Below are positions 1-11,886 of a DNA stretch of 64,000 bases, one piece after another. Under the pieces are notes generated by a model. That model made no database searches. It had not been told where the DNA came from and saw nothing but the letters and a program-made list of their open reading frames with translations. Both the position numbers and the translations under genes were made by a program. Location of the stretch: the NCBI GenBank assembly GCA_030762175.1, contig JAUJEO010000019.1, forward strand, positions 316,001 through 380,000, in the 5' to 3' direction. The DNA comes from Metallyticus violacea (Eukaryota; Arthropoda; Insecta; Mantodea; Metallyticidae). Numbering within the stretch: position 1 is the stretch's first letter; each line of letters opens with the position of its first letter.

Positions 1-115
1 AGAGGCCTATGAGTAAAATTTATCGGCCGCTTCACGCCCTGAATTGAATGGGACGCTAATGGCCTGAGATGTTAAAGAGCGTCCGTAAATAAACCAAATC
101 AACAACAACCCATCA
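1..115 (+). mobile_element. SINE family A, 3' fragment
   Basis: This is the 3' half of the tRNA-derived SINE seen complete at 38745-39028. It starts at the internal 'gaggcct.tgagcaaaattt' block and continues through the 'cacgccctgaattgaatggg' segment to the terminal hairpin GGACGCT...AGCGTCC and a short A/T-rich tail. The 5' part lies outside the window. CpG dinucleotides are well preserved. Confidence 0.8.
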
Positions 116-947
116 AAAGGCCTTCTTGGCAGTCAACTTTTCTAACAAGATGCAGTTAATCACAGAATAGTGTTTAAAGTTACGCATTTCGCACGTCCAA
201 ATATTAAATGATTACAATGAAAAACTACTTATGCAATCAAACTGTTTCTAGTTGTTTATAATATATATTATTTTACAGACAAAAATATTTAATCCGCTGT
301 CGCCATCTATGCGCACCAACTAATATAAATACTCTCATAATAGCCTCATACTAAAAGTATAAATAAAAACAGTAAAATGTCTGTTAATCTGCGCTAGTCC
401 CCGGGTTCGCTCTCATGTTAACTTTAGTGTAACTTGCAGGTGTGCTGGCCATCATCATTTAGAACAAATCCCTTTCCCTTTCAGAGCTAACAAAAATTAA
501 GCAAATAATTAAATCCAAGTACTAAATTATTGAGAAGGCCGATGAGAATGATATTAAACCTGAGCATTTAATATGCACACATTTCGATAAGATGTAAGAA
601 AACATTTTTCAATTTCACAGGAATTTTCAAATGTTGAACATCTTCCTTTCAACTGCAGATTCTGACAGCTATGAAGCTTTGACAGTATCAAAATGCTTAA
701 ATTGCCGTTTTAGGGGAAAATTTACGAAAGTGTAACCTATTCAAGGACTATAGACAAAAAAAAAAGATTAAATAAAATAAAATCGGTGACCTCCAAAGGA
801 AATCGTATCCAGGAAAAATGTACTACCTATCGTATAATGAAGTTATGTGACCATATCGACTGTCAGGCAGAGAGAAACCAACCAGCCGGTCATCTCGTTC
901 TTCTTTTGTCTCTCTGTGGCACACCGCAGAAATTGGATTCCGTCGCC
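116..947. other. No gene recognised; AT-rich intergenic
   Basis: I see no conserved coding frame, RNA gene or transposon ends here. GC content and CpG frequency rise towards 790-947, just upstream of the candidate exon. Confidence 0.5.
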
Positions 948-1024
948 ATGGTGATGATTGTACAGCTGCTGGCCTTCCCACTTGCTCACGGCCAAGGGCC
1001 TTCCGAACCGGTCCACATAAACAC
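948..1024 (+). CDS. Candidate first coding exon with signal peptide (weak)
   Basis: An ATG in a strong Kozak-like context (gtcgccATGG) opens a frame beginning MVMIVQLLAFPLAHGQG. It has a hydrophobic core and a small-residue cleavage region like a secretory signal peptide, followed by PSEPVHIN. A possible 5' splice site (CAC|GTAAAT) ends the exon at 1024, and without splicing the frame stops at 1026-1028. The segment is more GC-rich than its surroundings. No downstream exon is recognised and I know no matching family, so this could equally be a chance frame of 26 codons. The upstream part of the same frame (from 786) shows no coding character. Confidence 0.25.
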
Positions 1025-1028
1025 GTAA

Positions 1029-2310
1029 ATTAATTAATTAATGGTGCTAAGCTGTTTGCTCAAACACGTTATACCTTTCTGGACTCTATCCGCCGTGATT
1101 AATGAACGAATCCATTTCAGAGGTAGGACACTAAAGGGGGAATTTTGCTACTCTCGATAGGTGTTGATGACCAAAGGGGACTTCGTACATTTCACATGCT
1201 CAAGTATTGCTCGAAGCCCTCAGTTTGCCGTTGTCTAGGATATAACTGTATGACACTAAGCAACCATCCATAAAAGTTAAATGGGTGCAATTAATAACTT
1301 TTTAATCCAGAGCTCTTCGGCGCCTTTTCATGACGAGAAAAATCTCCAGTAAAACTTCCCCATGTCTTAAGCAAACTCAAACGTAGGAGTACTGGTTAGG
1401 AAGCAAAAAATGTGCATATAAGCCACAGCTTGAGCAATTGAAAAAGTAACTTATGTACTCTCTGTAGTCAAAGATTAGCTTTGCAAGTGTTGAAAATACA
1501 AGATATATTATGACGGTAGAGAAAGAAAAGAAAGAAGAAGAGGTTTCCATGTCACAGAAGCTCCTGTTAATTGTGTATCACAGAAAATAAGTGAACGGCG
1601 ATGCTGTCGATAAATACTGTACTCTGGAAGACTTGAACGTTGCTCAGGAACAAGTGATTTCTTTGTCCCTGGCTGGGCTGCGAAAACGCTTCTGTCTGAA
1701 TCAAACATTGGCCAAACAAGGAAGCAGGTAGTTTCCTCATCCCCAGCGGCATATGAAAGCGCTTGTTCCGTTTGGCAGAGTATCACTTTATCACTGTCGG
1801 ATCAAGCCGGACAGCCTGACAGGTGTAGAGCACTAGAAGCGATGTTTTCTGTAAACACCTCCTCCTCCCCACTAGCCTACTTGAAAATTGTGAATTAATT
1901 ATGAATTATGTTCCAAGGCATTTTTGGCCCAACTGTAAGGAAGCGAAGAAAGGCTGGTTCCCGCCTGATAATGACAAAGCTGTTTCTTTCACTCTTCCGT
2001 GAATCAACGGGAGTCGTTTGCTATGCTTGGGAAACCAGGGCAGTAAACCTTAATTAACTACGCTTGAACCCTTTGCACACAAGTGTGAATGAATTCCGTC
2101 TGGATATTCATTTGGGCAATCAAGGTCTTTGCTGACAGCAGTTGATGCCTATATGCTATATTTTTTTAAAAATGTGAAGTATGGCATAAGAATCCAACTT
2201 TTCGTGAATGAAGACAGGAACACATTACACTTTGTCTGCAAAATCTGTTGAGTAAATCGCTTCGACATCAATTATAAACATATACTACAATCACCCACTT
2301 TTTGGATCGT
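1029..2310. other. Unassigned intergenic DNA
   Basis: This stretch has moderate GC and many CpGs, especially at 1500-1850. Several short open frames exist on both strands but none resembles a known family. Transposon ends are not evident. Confidence 0.4.
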
Positions 2311-2369
2311 GTTTGTGTAAAATGCCTTTATATCCCACATCTTTTTTTTTTGTCCTACTGGGTCTTTCT

Positions 2370-2397
2370 TTCTTTTTTCTTTTCTCTCTTTCTTTTC

Positions 2398-2432
<35 letters not shown>
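2370..2432. repeat. Pyrimidine tract (TTTTC)n/poly-T
   Basis: A simple-sequence CT-rich tract of TTTTC units grades into pure T. It abuts the left end of the inverted-repeat element and produces a spurious FFFF/KKKK open frame. Confidence 0.85.
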
Positions 2433-3203
2433 CCCCGTTTTACGCCAGTTGGCGGGGTAAGTTGTCAGAGTGATAGCTTCCGACAAAGTGTATATAATAT
2501 CCGTGCAAATGATTCCAGTTCTCGCAATTACAACTGCATTACAATGAAAATAGGCACGCACCTTATGACAGATGTTGAAAAGTTGCTCTATTATATCTAT
2601 ACATTTCTGCATCTTTTTAGAAAATTGTCATTCATACGCATCAAATAGATCTTGCTGGAAATACCTAGATCGAGTATGTCATTCCTGTGTCTTTCTGCAT
2701 TATGGTGTTCTTAATTAACAAGTCCCATTGACAGCCCAATATCTATTTTCTCGTCATGCAAAGGGGTTTTCTATACTCCAATACATATTATTTTGCGTCA
2801 AAACATAACCATGTGAATGACACCATGTTCATGAGTAAAGAGTATTAATTGTTGATCAATTACTCTTATCATCAACGTTCCGTAACATCCAGTTCCAAAA
2901 ATTTACCCAAATATCAGGATCTCTTGCCTGCTATTAGCGGCAACAGTGTTCTTGTATGCTTCCAAATTTAAATTGGCTTAATTTTGAGAGATAAACTAAT
3001 GCGTAAGAATATCTTCTGAAGATGCCAAAACGTGTAAATGTAGCATGACAACTTTTCCAATATTCCTGTCATCGTATACTTGCTTGTTTTCATTGCAATT
3101 GTAGTTGTAATTGCGAAAACTTTAATCAGTTGCGCGGATATTATTTCCAATTCGCCGCGGATTACCTCTCTGACTGCCTACCCGCCACTGCTGTAAACGG
3201 GCG
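2433..3203. mobile_element. Fold-back element with ~200 bp inverted arms
   Basis: The left arm (2433-2645) begins ccccgttttacgccagt. The right arm (2990-3203), read on the minus strand, begins cgcccgtttacagcagt. Both continue through a shared cgcaattacaact block, a (c)aatgaaaa block and a 'catctt' block in the same order. The arms are diverged, about three quarters similar by eye, and the ~345 bp middle has no coding frame. This is the layout of a MITE or fold-back DNA transposon. I cannot assign a superfamily, and no target-site duplication is obvious. Confidence 0.65.
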
Positions 3204-4344
3204 AAAAAACTATGAAAACCCCGGTATTACGCTCACAGAGGTAAGTTTTATTGACTAGGAAAGTCGCATTGCTTGATCTTGGTGGACCATCATACCGTAG
3301 GGCACTGCCTCAGTTCAGCAATAAAATATACATTCAAAATCCTTATTGGGGGGGGGGGTTGCTTTTTTTTTTCTGCTTGTGTTTTTAACCCATATTTAGA
3401 AACATAAGTGGAAAAAAATCTATGAATACAAATGATGTAAGGAATTTGGAAAAAGGGAACGCTTAATACTGAAATTAGCATTTTAAAAATCAAGAATGAT
3501 ATTTTATACGCTAATGCAATAAAATGTGCAATTGACTGCCTGAATAGAATTGAAAAATTTTCCTGTATTATACTTAGCACCCTAGTTTCTGAATCTAAGG
3601 CCACAAATACAGAAACGATCCATGTACATCACTGTTTTCAAGTAAACAAAATTTGAAAGCCTCCTTCCTGCCTTCTAATAGATAAAGGTACCTTTAAAGG
3701 CAAAGGCCTCCTAACAAGTAGGGAAAGCCTCGCTTTTTCCTAACGTGGTGAGCTTTTCCATGCTAGTTGTTCATATGCTGTTTAAGACACTCTGACTGAT
3801 TTGTTTTCGGTTACTTCATTTCTCAATGCACTAGTTGCTTCTCGAGAGATTTCCATTTTTCTCTTCCTCTTGCTACTCTTGACCAATCTGGACCTGCATG
3901 TTCCTTGAAGAAGTCTGTCCGTGTTCTTCTGGGTCTGTCTTGTGCCCTTTTCCTATCCGGGGTCCCATATGGAGATCTTGTAGGTCCACCTAGACAGAAG
4001 TATCAAATGCAGTTTCTGTGTCTCAAATGTAACGGAAAGCACTCTTTAACACCACGACAATGAAGTACAAAAATAGTTTAGCAGAAACCAGCCTTTGGAG
4101 GGCAAATGTAGGGTTTGGTAACCCTGGAGAGTTGATAACAGTGCTTAACGTGTGATGAGTGGGGCAACGAGGCCATAATAACAATCATTACAAGAAAGTG
4201 GTTCTGAAGATTTTCTTCATCCTGGCAGTGCAACGCTATTATTGCAATTGCCGCAGTGTACCTACCTCGCGCAATAAATTGTAACAGCTGAGGAAGAAAG
4301 CTGTTTTGTGACATCATTCTTCCGGGGGCTATCTCCAATAACAT
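3204..4344. other. Unassigned region, possibly repetitive (3650-4070)
   Basis: A G-run lies at 3347-3358. The stretch around 3680-4060 has a block reading cctttaaaggcaaaggcc and a richer base composition, suggestive of an old interspersed repeat that I cannot place. No protein-coding similarity is recognised; the 90-codon minus frame at 4078-4350 has no known motif. Confidence 0.3.
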
Positions 4345-4382
4345 AAGCATGTTCTTGCGAAATATCGTTAACGGGAAGTAAA

Positions 4383-5202
4383 GAGGGGGGGGGGGGCGTG
4401 ACCTCGGTCTTTGCTCCTCAGATGCTCCTGGTGCGGGCTCTGCGGACCCTGAGTACCCGTGGTACTTCTGACGTTACCAGAAGGAGCCGGCGGACTTTTT
4501 TTCGAGCTCCTCCCGATGGGGAGTGTTCCGGATTGGGTTGAACTCGGCTTGGCAGTGGTTCCCGGAACTCACGGGAAATTGAGTACCCAAGGGAGTGCCG
4601 TAGGCTTGTTCCTTGGGAGCATGTTTTCCTGAATCGTTGTTCGTTGTGGGGAAGGTGGTGGCTACCTAAATGCTGCGGTGACTCACCTCTTAATGAGTAG
4701 GTCTATGCTATCCATCAGTGAGATCCTGGTAGCTAAGTTCGCTTAGCGCGCTTGGGTGACGAGATCGTCTGCGGCCGAAAAGCGAGTCAGTTTAGACTCT
4801 AGGTGCCGTCCTAAATGTAAAAACCACTGGGCTGCACAGTTTTTTGATTTGTTTATTTACGGACGCTCTTTAAAAGCTCAGGTCATCAGCATCTCATTCT
4901 ATTCAGGGCGTGAAATGGCCGACAAATTTTGCTCAGAGGCCTCTTCTTTCAGGCTTGAGGTTCTTTTTCGTGCCGTAAATGTACGACACGGGACCCATGG
5001 CTTTACTTCCCTTCCGAAGGAAGCCATACTTAGGATTTTTACGCCCGAAAAAAATCCATGATCCTGGCCGAGTTTGAACCGGTGATATTGGGTTTAGGAG
5101 GCAGTATGGTTACCACTAAACCACCAGGATCGACAGGGCTGCATAGACCTCTGTGTACATTCCCCTGGTCAGGGGAGGGATCCCGCAAACAAATGTAACA
5201 TT
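4383..5202 (+). mobile_element. Short retroelement between 38-bp direct repeats, split by a SINE
   Basis: A perfect 38-bp direct repeat (4345-4382 and 5203-5240, starting aagcatgttcttgcg) flanks this insert. The insert opens with a G12 run and is GC-rich, unlike its surroundings. A SINE A copy sits inside it (4840-5135) with its own 11-bp target duplication (gggctgcacag / gggctgcatag). Without the SINE the host element is about 525 bp and ends ...aatgtaacatt. A G-rich start, a defined end and a long target duplication fit a short non-autonomous product of non-LTR reverse transcription. No reverse transcriptase is encoded. The class is an inference. Confidence 0.6.
4840..5135 (-). mobile_element. 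SINE family A, near full length
   Basis: On the minus strand it starts with a tRNA-like head (box A around 'ggtggtttagtggtaacc', box B 'ggttcaaactcgg'). It continues through the body with the 'acacgggaccc' complement and the terminal hairpin, and ends in a short A-rich tail at 4840. Target duplications 4829-4839 and 5136-5146 are nearly identical, showing insertion into the GC-rich element. Confidence 0.85.
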
Positions 5203-5266
5203 AAGCATGTTCTTGCGAAATATCGTTAACGGGAAGTAAACATGGCACACACCTTTGAGTAAAACG

Positions 5267-7524
5267 CTAGGGTTGCCAGATCGGGCTGAAGACAAACCCG
5301 CAGATTCTCGATCAGTGTATCATATAATTATGTTATTAATTTAATAATATAATAATTATTTCATTAATTTAGATACTTCACAAAACAACAACTACTGTGA
5401 TCGGGAAAATGTTATTACTACTATTTTTCAGCCATAATTAAATATTTACTGTATTAAGAACAGACGTAAGCCAACCTTAAATTTTGTATTTCTTGGACCC
5501 CCATGCAGGTTCCAGAAATCCCTTGTTTTCCAAGGCTATTTTGTAGATTTTCTGACAGCCTACATTCCAGTTCATTTCAATACAAATTTCTGCTTTTACT
5601 ACTTCTGTTCCTGTCATCTGTCAAAAACTAGTCATGACACTGAACACCCTTTCCACTTGGGTGTCACTTAATTGTTAGCATATGTGCATATTAGGGGCCG
5701 TGGCTTTTTAGAAGTAACATATCCAAATATTATATTTGTCTTGGTCTTGCATCAGTGTTATTATCACTGCCATTCATTGTAGAGTTCATTTCCGTTGAAC
5801 ATCGTAACTTGCAATGCCTTTACTGCGTGAGCTTCCATTAAATGAGAACAGTGATGGGCTATAAAGATAAAAAAACAAACCTAACTGAAAATGTGTTATT
5901 GTGACTAAAATCGCACCACTTGGCTAGATACTGTAATAATCTGTCGTACACAGCGGTAAATAATTTCACTATAGTTTGTTTTCCGGCCTTTGTGAGATTT
6001 TCAAGCGACATATTCACTTCAAACACGATAAACGAGTTCTTTTTCGACTTCCTATTTGAGTCATTACTCCCAACATGATTGTTAAAAGCGTATTTTCACA
6101 TTCTAGTCTTTTATTAGCCTTACAGAAAATTAGAAGTGTACAATTAACAAAATACGGAAAACATTCCTCCATTGATATTTAATGTTCATTTACTTCATCT
6201 TCATGGAAACATACAAATTTTCAAATTAAAAGATGCTTTTATTCTTCACGCTTTACCAAATAACACGTTCTCAAATCGCGTCACATTTTAACAGGGCATT
6301 CATTGAAGGGATAATCATCGAAATGGAATATGACGTAAAATCAGTCATGTTAACAAATTCGCCGAACGACCTAAGTTCCTTCGTTCTTACATGACGACGA
6401 GAAGTCGGAATATTTTCAACATTAATCTCTGAACATCACACTTAAAGGAATTCAAAACCAAATTTGGTACAGTTATGTAGTATGTAGCAATAACAATTAG
6501 CCTTTACTGTATTAGCATTTTGGTCTTTTATTTTTCTGAACACTGAATTATATTTACCATAGTTATATCAAGCAAATAAGCTACAGTGTTACTTAAAACC
6601 AGTCCATTTTCTGCAACAATTGATTTAACTTTATTTGAAATGTCCTCGGCACTTTCAGTACTGTCTCATAGAAGCCTAGATTATCTCTACGTTTTCCATG
6701 TTTTACAGAAAATTTCACCACTAATGGGAAATGCTTCTGTTACCTTTTGAAGCATCTGATCCAATTGAGGGTTTTTTGATTTATTTACTTATTTTTATTT
6801 TGACTGATGAGTCATTGAAAATCAAAAGTAAAGTTTATTGCCACATTCATGTGAATTGTAGAAGTGGTGATGTTTTACATCATAAAATGTTAAAGCCAAC
6901 TCAGTTGCTGCAACTTTATCATGTTCTACTGAATATCGTGGGGGCATAAACTTCAAAATAGAATTATTCCTACTTTGTACTCTGAAAAGTTCTTTGTGCC
7001 CCTCTCTGATTCCAGATGCTTATTAACAGCTTTAACGCCGTCATACTTTACTGTATATGAAACATTGCACACTTTACACCTGCAACAAAGTTCAACCTCT
7101 CTTTTATCTAACCAGTCCTTGTACTTATCATTTGTCAACCATTCATCAAGAAAAGAGCTAAGGTATCTATTTTCCAGATTCCTTTTGAACACAATACTAA
7201 ACGCTCGCACAAAATCCCGTACTTCGAATAGCAGACTGGGCAATAAAGCTGTAAAATACTGCAACAATTAATAACAAAAGTTCATTGTTGGCGTAGTGAC
7301 AGCGTCAGACACTAGTGTTTGATTGGCGAAAAGAGAAGCGCGCTAAACTTCAAACTTCAACCAGAAAGCTATTTGATGGACATTCAATTTTCCCTACGTA
7401 CATTACAAATTATCATTATTTCAATTCAAACCCAATTTCCCCGGGTCATAGGTTTCCTGTCGTCTGTGGGATTCATTCCAAACCCGAGCACTCCGGTCGG
7501 CGCCCGGAGATCTGGCAGCCCTAC
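5267..7524 (-). mobile_element. Decayed hAT DNA transposon
   Basis: Terminal inverted repeats match: TAGGGTTGCCAGATC at 5268 and, on the minus strand, TAGGGCTGCCAGATC at 7523. This is the CAGGGTTGCCA-type terminus known for hAT elements. On the minus strand the interior encodes a BED-like zinc-finger segment near 7200-6980 (FLDEWL...CRCKVCNVSY...KHLESERG). Then comes a degraded block at about 6915-6830 (ATELALTFYDVKHHHFYNS) and a decayed C-terminal dimerisation region at 5660-5480 (VERVFSVM...TDDRNRSS...LENKGFLEP). Stops and frameshifts separate these, so it is non-functional. The 8-bp flanks do not match, so the target duplication has decayed or the ends are from different copies. Confidence 0.8.
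6953..7267 (-). pseudogene. hAT transposase N-terminal fragment with BED-type finger
   Basis: This 104-codon open frame lies inside the hAT relic. From about residue 38 it reads FLDEWLTNDKYKDWLDK, then a C-x2-C pair (CKVC) and NKHLESERGTKNF. The usual second histidine of the BED finger appears replaced by asparagine. The arrangement W-L...CxxC...KH is that of hAT transposases close to the ZBED/KIAA1586 type. Downstream the frame is broken. Confidence 0.65.
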
Positions 7525-7589
7525 CGACACCTCAGATGAGCCGCTTTCATACCATACGCCGAAACAGAAACCTTTCCACTGTCACACCG

Positions 7590-7790
7590 CACCACTTCAC
7601 CTCGTCATGGCTCTTTCGATCCTGTAACAGAACCAACGAATTGAAATTATATGAACTGGGAGAGCGAAAATTTGTGGAAAGGAAAGACTCGGGAAACCAC
7701 GGAATAACCCCAAGGAAAGAAGGGATTTTTAACCCGAAACCTCCTTAATGCAAATCCCAAGCGTTACTGCTTGAGCCACCCCTCTCAGTC
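7590..7790 (-). mobile_element. tRNA-derived SINE-like element (family D)
   Basis: On the minus strand a tRNA-like head reads GGGGTGGCTCAAGCAGTAACG (box A) with a box B-like GGTTTCGGGTTAAAAATCC about 45 bases later, followed by a ttccgtggtttcccgag body. The promoter layout is as in other arthropod SINEs. Ends are approximate. Confidence 0.5.
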
Positions 7791-8326
7791 TTGTATCGTT
7801 TACATCTCCCTTCTCGCGAAATATATTTAGTAACCGATATATCGTGGAAATATTTGGATTCTCTAACACCAAAGGGCTTTAGCTGAAACTCTCTTTAACT
7901 CTATGATTCACATATGAAAATCCTCCGTAGAATGCTGTGCTTTAACGGGTCTATCTTGCTTTGCTCATAACACATTAATGCACCAAGAAAGTTTTGAATT
8001 CCCGTTTCTTATCACGAACAAGTCGTGTGTTCTAATGCTACAGTGTGTGAATGAAAGTTGTAGAATTAAAATGGCCCAAACTACGGAAAGACATTGAAGA
8101 AAATGTTAGATGTAATTTTCCAGTCCTCCCATTTTTGTGACCGTTTTTTGTTTTAAATTCTTCTGATCCAGAAAAAATTAATTTATTTATAGTATTTTGT
8201 ACATGTTTTAAACTAAACTGATGAAGATTAGCACTTGAAGTGATAGACTTTTCTCTCATTTGTAGGTGATAAGTGTAGCTTGTATATAGTGCAGACCTGG
8301 CCTTAGACTTAATCCTTGTAAATCGA

Positions 8327-8328
<2 letters not shown>
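7791..8328. other. No gene recognised
   Basis: AT-rich DNA. It may include further 5' parts of the adjacent non-LTR remnant, but no motif is legible. Confidence 0.35.
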
Positions 8329-8375
<47 letters not shown>

Positions 8376-8392
8376 TATTATAATTATTAATG
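8329..8392. repeat. (ATT)n microsatellite
   Basis: About 20 units of ATT/TTA with two interruptions. On the minus strand it gives a run of asparagines in an otherwise meaningless 130-codon frame. Confidence 0.95.
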
Positions 8393-8509
8393 AATATTAT
8401 ACTTTCTAAAATATCAGTAGACAAGTCCAATCTTTTTGCCTGTTGGGAAAATATTGCAAATTCGATAAAAAATCATTTTAAATATTTTAGTAACCAAAGT
8501 TTACTTTTA

Positions 8510-8950
8510 ACTAATTAGGCTAGAACACTATGCAGAAGGAGTAAATAATAGAAACATTAAAATATATTGGCTAAATTTAAAATTATATGCTGAATTATTT
8601 ATAAATTAAAAAAAAATACCAGAATTATATTTCACAAAAAAATGACAACACTGCTGTATGGCAGTGAGTCTTGCATTCCGACAAGTAAATTAACAAATAA
8701 AACAAAGTATAAAAATTAAAACGTTAAAAATAGCCGAAGGATGCACGAAATTTAATTTAATAAGTAAAGTAACACATGAGATCAAAATTGTAGATTTTGA
8801 ACAATAAAATAATGGAATACAGGATAAGCTGTAAAAGTCTTTGTAATTGAATAGAAAATAAAATATTACCAAACCTGCACTAAGTATAAGCCAATCAGAA
8901 AAAGAAGTGTTAGAAGACCGCGAGCCAAACGGAAAGATTTTTTGCTAATT
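8510..8950 (+). mobile_element. Non-LTR retrotransposon 3' coding remnant
   Basis: Reading all three + frames, the order of motifs typical of the region after the RT domain in many non-LTR ORF2 proteins is seen: INNRNIKIYW near 8550, then MTTLLYGSESCIPTSKL at 8641-8690, then after stops YKPIRKRSVRRPRAKRKDF at 8885-8942. The family pattern is LLYGSE-W...GRRxxGRPRxRW-D. Stops and frameshifts make it a pseudogene. The (ATT)n tract lies just upstream. Confidence 0.65.
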
Positions 8951-11595
8951 CGGAACGACTAGACCTAATTCGCGAAGTGTAGTTGATGACGATGGTTCCT
9001 TTGAGAAACTGAGAAACTGAAAATTATCAGCTTGCGCGAAGTAGCTTTCATTTCTCAGAGATAACTGCACGGCAATTTCATCAACAGGAGTTTAAAATCA
9101 GTTTCGACACTTTCAGTGTTAATTTTGTTCAGTTGGATTAGATACATACATTACATTTAATAATTCGCACAAAATCGATTGATAGTGCAAGAATAAGGTG
9201 AACATATCTTGTGTTCACCTAAAACAAAAGTCGTTCTTCTTATAAGCTTTCCAAATTAAATACAATTTTTTTTATATGTATCTAAATAACTTAACATGAA
9301 GTTTAAACGAAAAGGTAATAATACATACATACATTTTATGTTTCCACGCTCGCAGAAGTATAGTAGAAGGCGGCAGTACAGAACGCAACTGCACATTCCA
9401 CTCATCGTGCAACCGACAAAGGACAAATAACATACGATACTGAAAAGTGCGGCAGGCGTTGTAACGCCTAACATTTTTATTCGTGCATTGCAGTTCAGCT
9501 TCCAAAAAATTGGCTGTTTCTTCTTGTATGTTGTTTTCATGGATTGGATTTATGGACCCTGCCTGTTAAACTGCTACATAAATAACTCTTGAAACTCAAC
9601 GCAACAGTGCATACAATAATAAAAAGCGACAATGCGCGTTCTTGAAGAGCGGCGCGCGCAGCTAATTTCTGCCGACGCAGTTTCCATAACTTATCGTGGA
9701 AGAATAAAATGCAACAGTGTACTAAATAATGCGTGCATTGCTCAATTGACAGAGCAACTTATGTATTATTGGAATTTAATATGAAAATGGTATTACTGAA
9801 GTTCTTGATAAGAGAATAGAGTTTATATATGGAAGTTATTAATTTTCATTACCGTGCGGACATTTTCGGAAATAGCCGCAACAAAATGAATGCTTTGCGG
9901 TAAAGAGAGTCGGCGAATTCACTGTACACAGTAAAATTAATAAATTGGACGTAAGTATGGTCACAAATTAACGATAAATGTTTTAAATTTTTTGTTTTTC
10001 ACGGGTGTTCTGTAAAACATTAAAATTAATTAATGATTGCCTAAAAGAATCTGAAGTTGTCTCTCGGATACTAAATGAACAACTAGAATGTAGTCCGACC
10101 GGATTGAAATCCGGCATTAGGCACCCTAGCATTTAAATAATAATGCAAGTTTTCTTTCCTTTAAAGTTCATATGCACTGGTTATTTTAACAACGTGCTAG
10201 CGCTATGCAGATAAGGGGGGTGCTAAAATGCTTTCTCATGTGTTTTGTGTGGAGGTATGCTTGTTTCTTGCCTTAATAAGTCCCATGCGCTTAGCAAATG
10301 CGCCTAAATAGTGGACAGAGCGCGCATGTTTTTACGTAACATGGACAGACGCTCTTTAGCACTCGTTTGTTTTAATTACAGGGCGGGAGGTGCAGGGAGT
10401 TGTGTTTGCCGTGTCGCTAGGTGTTGTGACACGCCATGTTTCGTGTTCTGTAAACTAGACACGTGTTTTTTTGTCTCTCCGCTTTTTTTCTGCTGCATCC
10501 GCTTGCTTGCATTCATCAAATGATTGCATTCCCTTCTTTGCATATGAATAATTTATTTTCACCTAGAATAGATTTGTGTTGACAGCGCTAAGTAATGACT
10601 GCAGATGGGTTATCCTAGAGGCATTGTGTAGCGATGAACATGAGATGACCCACTCGTGAAAAGATTTACCATAGCATGTTTTCCTAAAGCTAAAATATTG
10701 AAGTTTAAGGATTTCTTCCACATATATTTAGTACGTCTGACTGTTCAAATGAGAAATAAATTAAATACTAGCTATTGACCATCACATATCGAGTTGCGGA
10801 TTGCAGACGTTCATTGTCGACAATGCATCACTTTATGAAATAAAAGCAATTAAATATGTAATTACTCGCTTATTTTTACTCAGGTTCCCTTTGAGAAATG
10901 GGGCAGAATACTTATATTAAGTTTTAGTTCTACTAGGTCTTGTGATTTTGCTTTCCACGCTATTTCTTATAACTTACCGTAAAAGTAAAAAAATCTAGAG
11001 ATATATATTTGTGCCAATCGTGTTCCAACTGAGGAGCCGATTCGGTCAATATGCATGAATCGTAAATGCTCGTACAGCAGAAAATATAGGTTAGCCAATC
11101 ATGTACTTCTCAATTAATAAACCTTCCCACGTTGCTGCAGTCTTTTAAGTGACCTATACAGGCGAGCATGTCTCTTTCAATAGTGAAAACGCAAGTATCG
11201 ATACATGTGTGCTTAACCCATATCACATACATAACGAAATTTAAAAATTTTCGAAAACAAGAAAGCTGTAATTTTCATGGACATTAAGAAAAGCGGTGAT
11301 TCTGTTAGCACTTTTACAGGGAGTGCATAATTTTGCCTGCATTAGCAAAGTAAGGAGCAATTTTCCCTCATTTCATGAATAATATAATAAAATGTAAGTT
11401 GTTTATTCATGCAAACAGTGTGTAAATGCAATATTTTGAGAGTTTATATAATTTGTCAGCATAAACGATATATTCCAACAAAGATTTTGCGAGTTTATTA
11501 GACTTGATTTCACTGTAATCAGTAAATTCGCTCGCATTATAAAATTAAAAATAGCAACATAGAATCTAAATTATAATATAGTTCTTTCCCCCTCC
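8951..11595. other. Intergenic, no recognisable gene
   Basis: CpG-containing AT-rich DNA. The only clear structure is a perfect 9-bp inverted repeat around 9195-9219 (aggtgaaca...tgttcacct, 7-base loop). Short frames at 9256-9540 and 10311-10523 lack known motifs. Confidence 0.45.
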
Positions 11596-11599
11596 CCTT

Positions 11600-11886
11600 T
11601 TGATTTGGTTTATTGAATGCTCTTTAACATCTCAGGTCATCCGGTCCCATTCAAATCAGGGCATGAAACGGCCGACAAATTTTGCTCAAAGGCCTCATCT
11701 TTCAGGCGTGAGGTTCTTTATCGTGCCGTAAATGTACGACACGGGACCCCGGCTTTACTTCCCTTCTGAAGGAAGCCATACTTAGAGGATTTATACGCCC
11801 GAAAAAATCCATCGGTCCTGGCCGGGATCGAACCTGCGATTTTGGGTTTAGAAGACAAATATGGTTACCACTACACCGCCAGGACC
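11600..11886 (-). mobile_element. SINE family A, near full length
   Basis: On the minus strand it runs from the tRNA-like head (gtcggtcctggcggtgtagt, box B 'ggttcgatcccgg') through the 'gtcgtacatttacggcacg' body to the terminal segment and an A/T-rich tail near 11600. The terminal hairpin is partly decayed. Confidence 0.85.

Noticed and set aside
4078..4350. 90-codon minus frame as a small secreted protein
   Set aside because: No cleavage site pattern, no promoter or splice context, and no family recognised.
4756..5061. HWAA motif as the missing first ankyrin repeat
   Set aside because: The string lies in the GC-rich retroelement and runs straight into a SINE; no other ankyrin residues are present.
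6800..6830. Hammerhead ribozyme at CTGATGA...GAAA inside the hAT element
   Set aside because: Only six unpaired bases separate the two boxes, so no stem II can form; the match is by chance.
8038..8430. 130-codon minus-strand protein with Asn run
   Set aside because: The run comes from the (ATT)n microsatellite, and the rest has no motif and overlaps the non-LTR remnant region.
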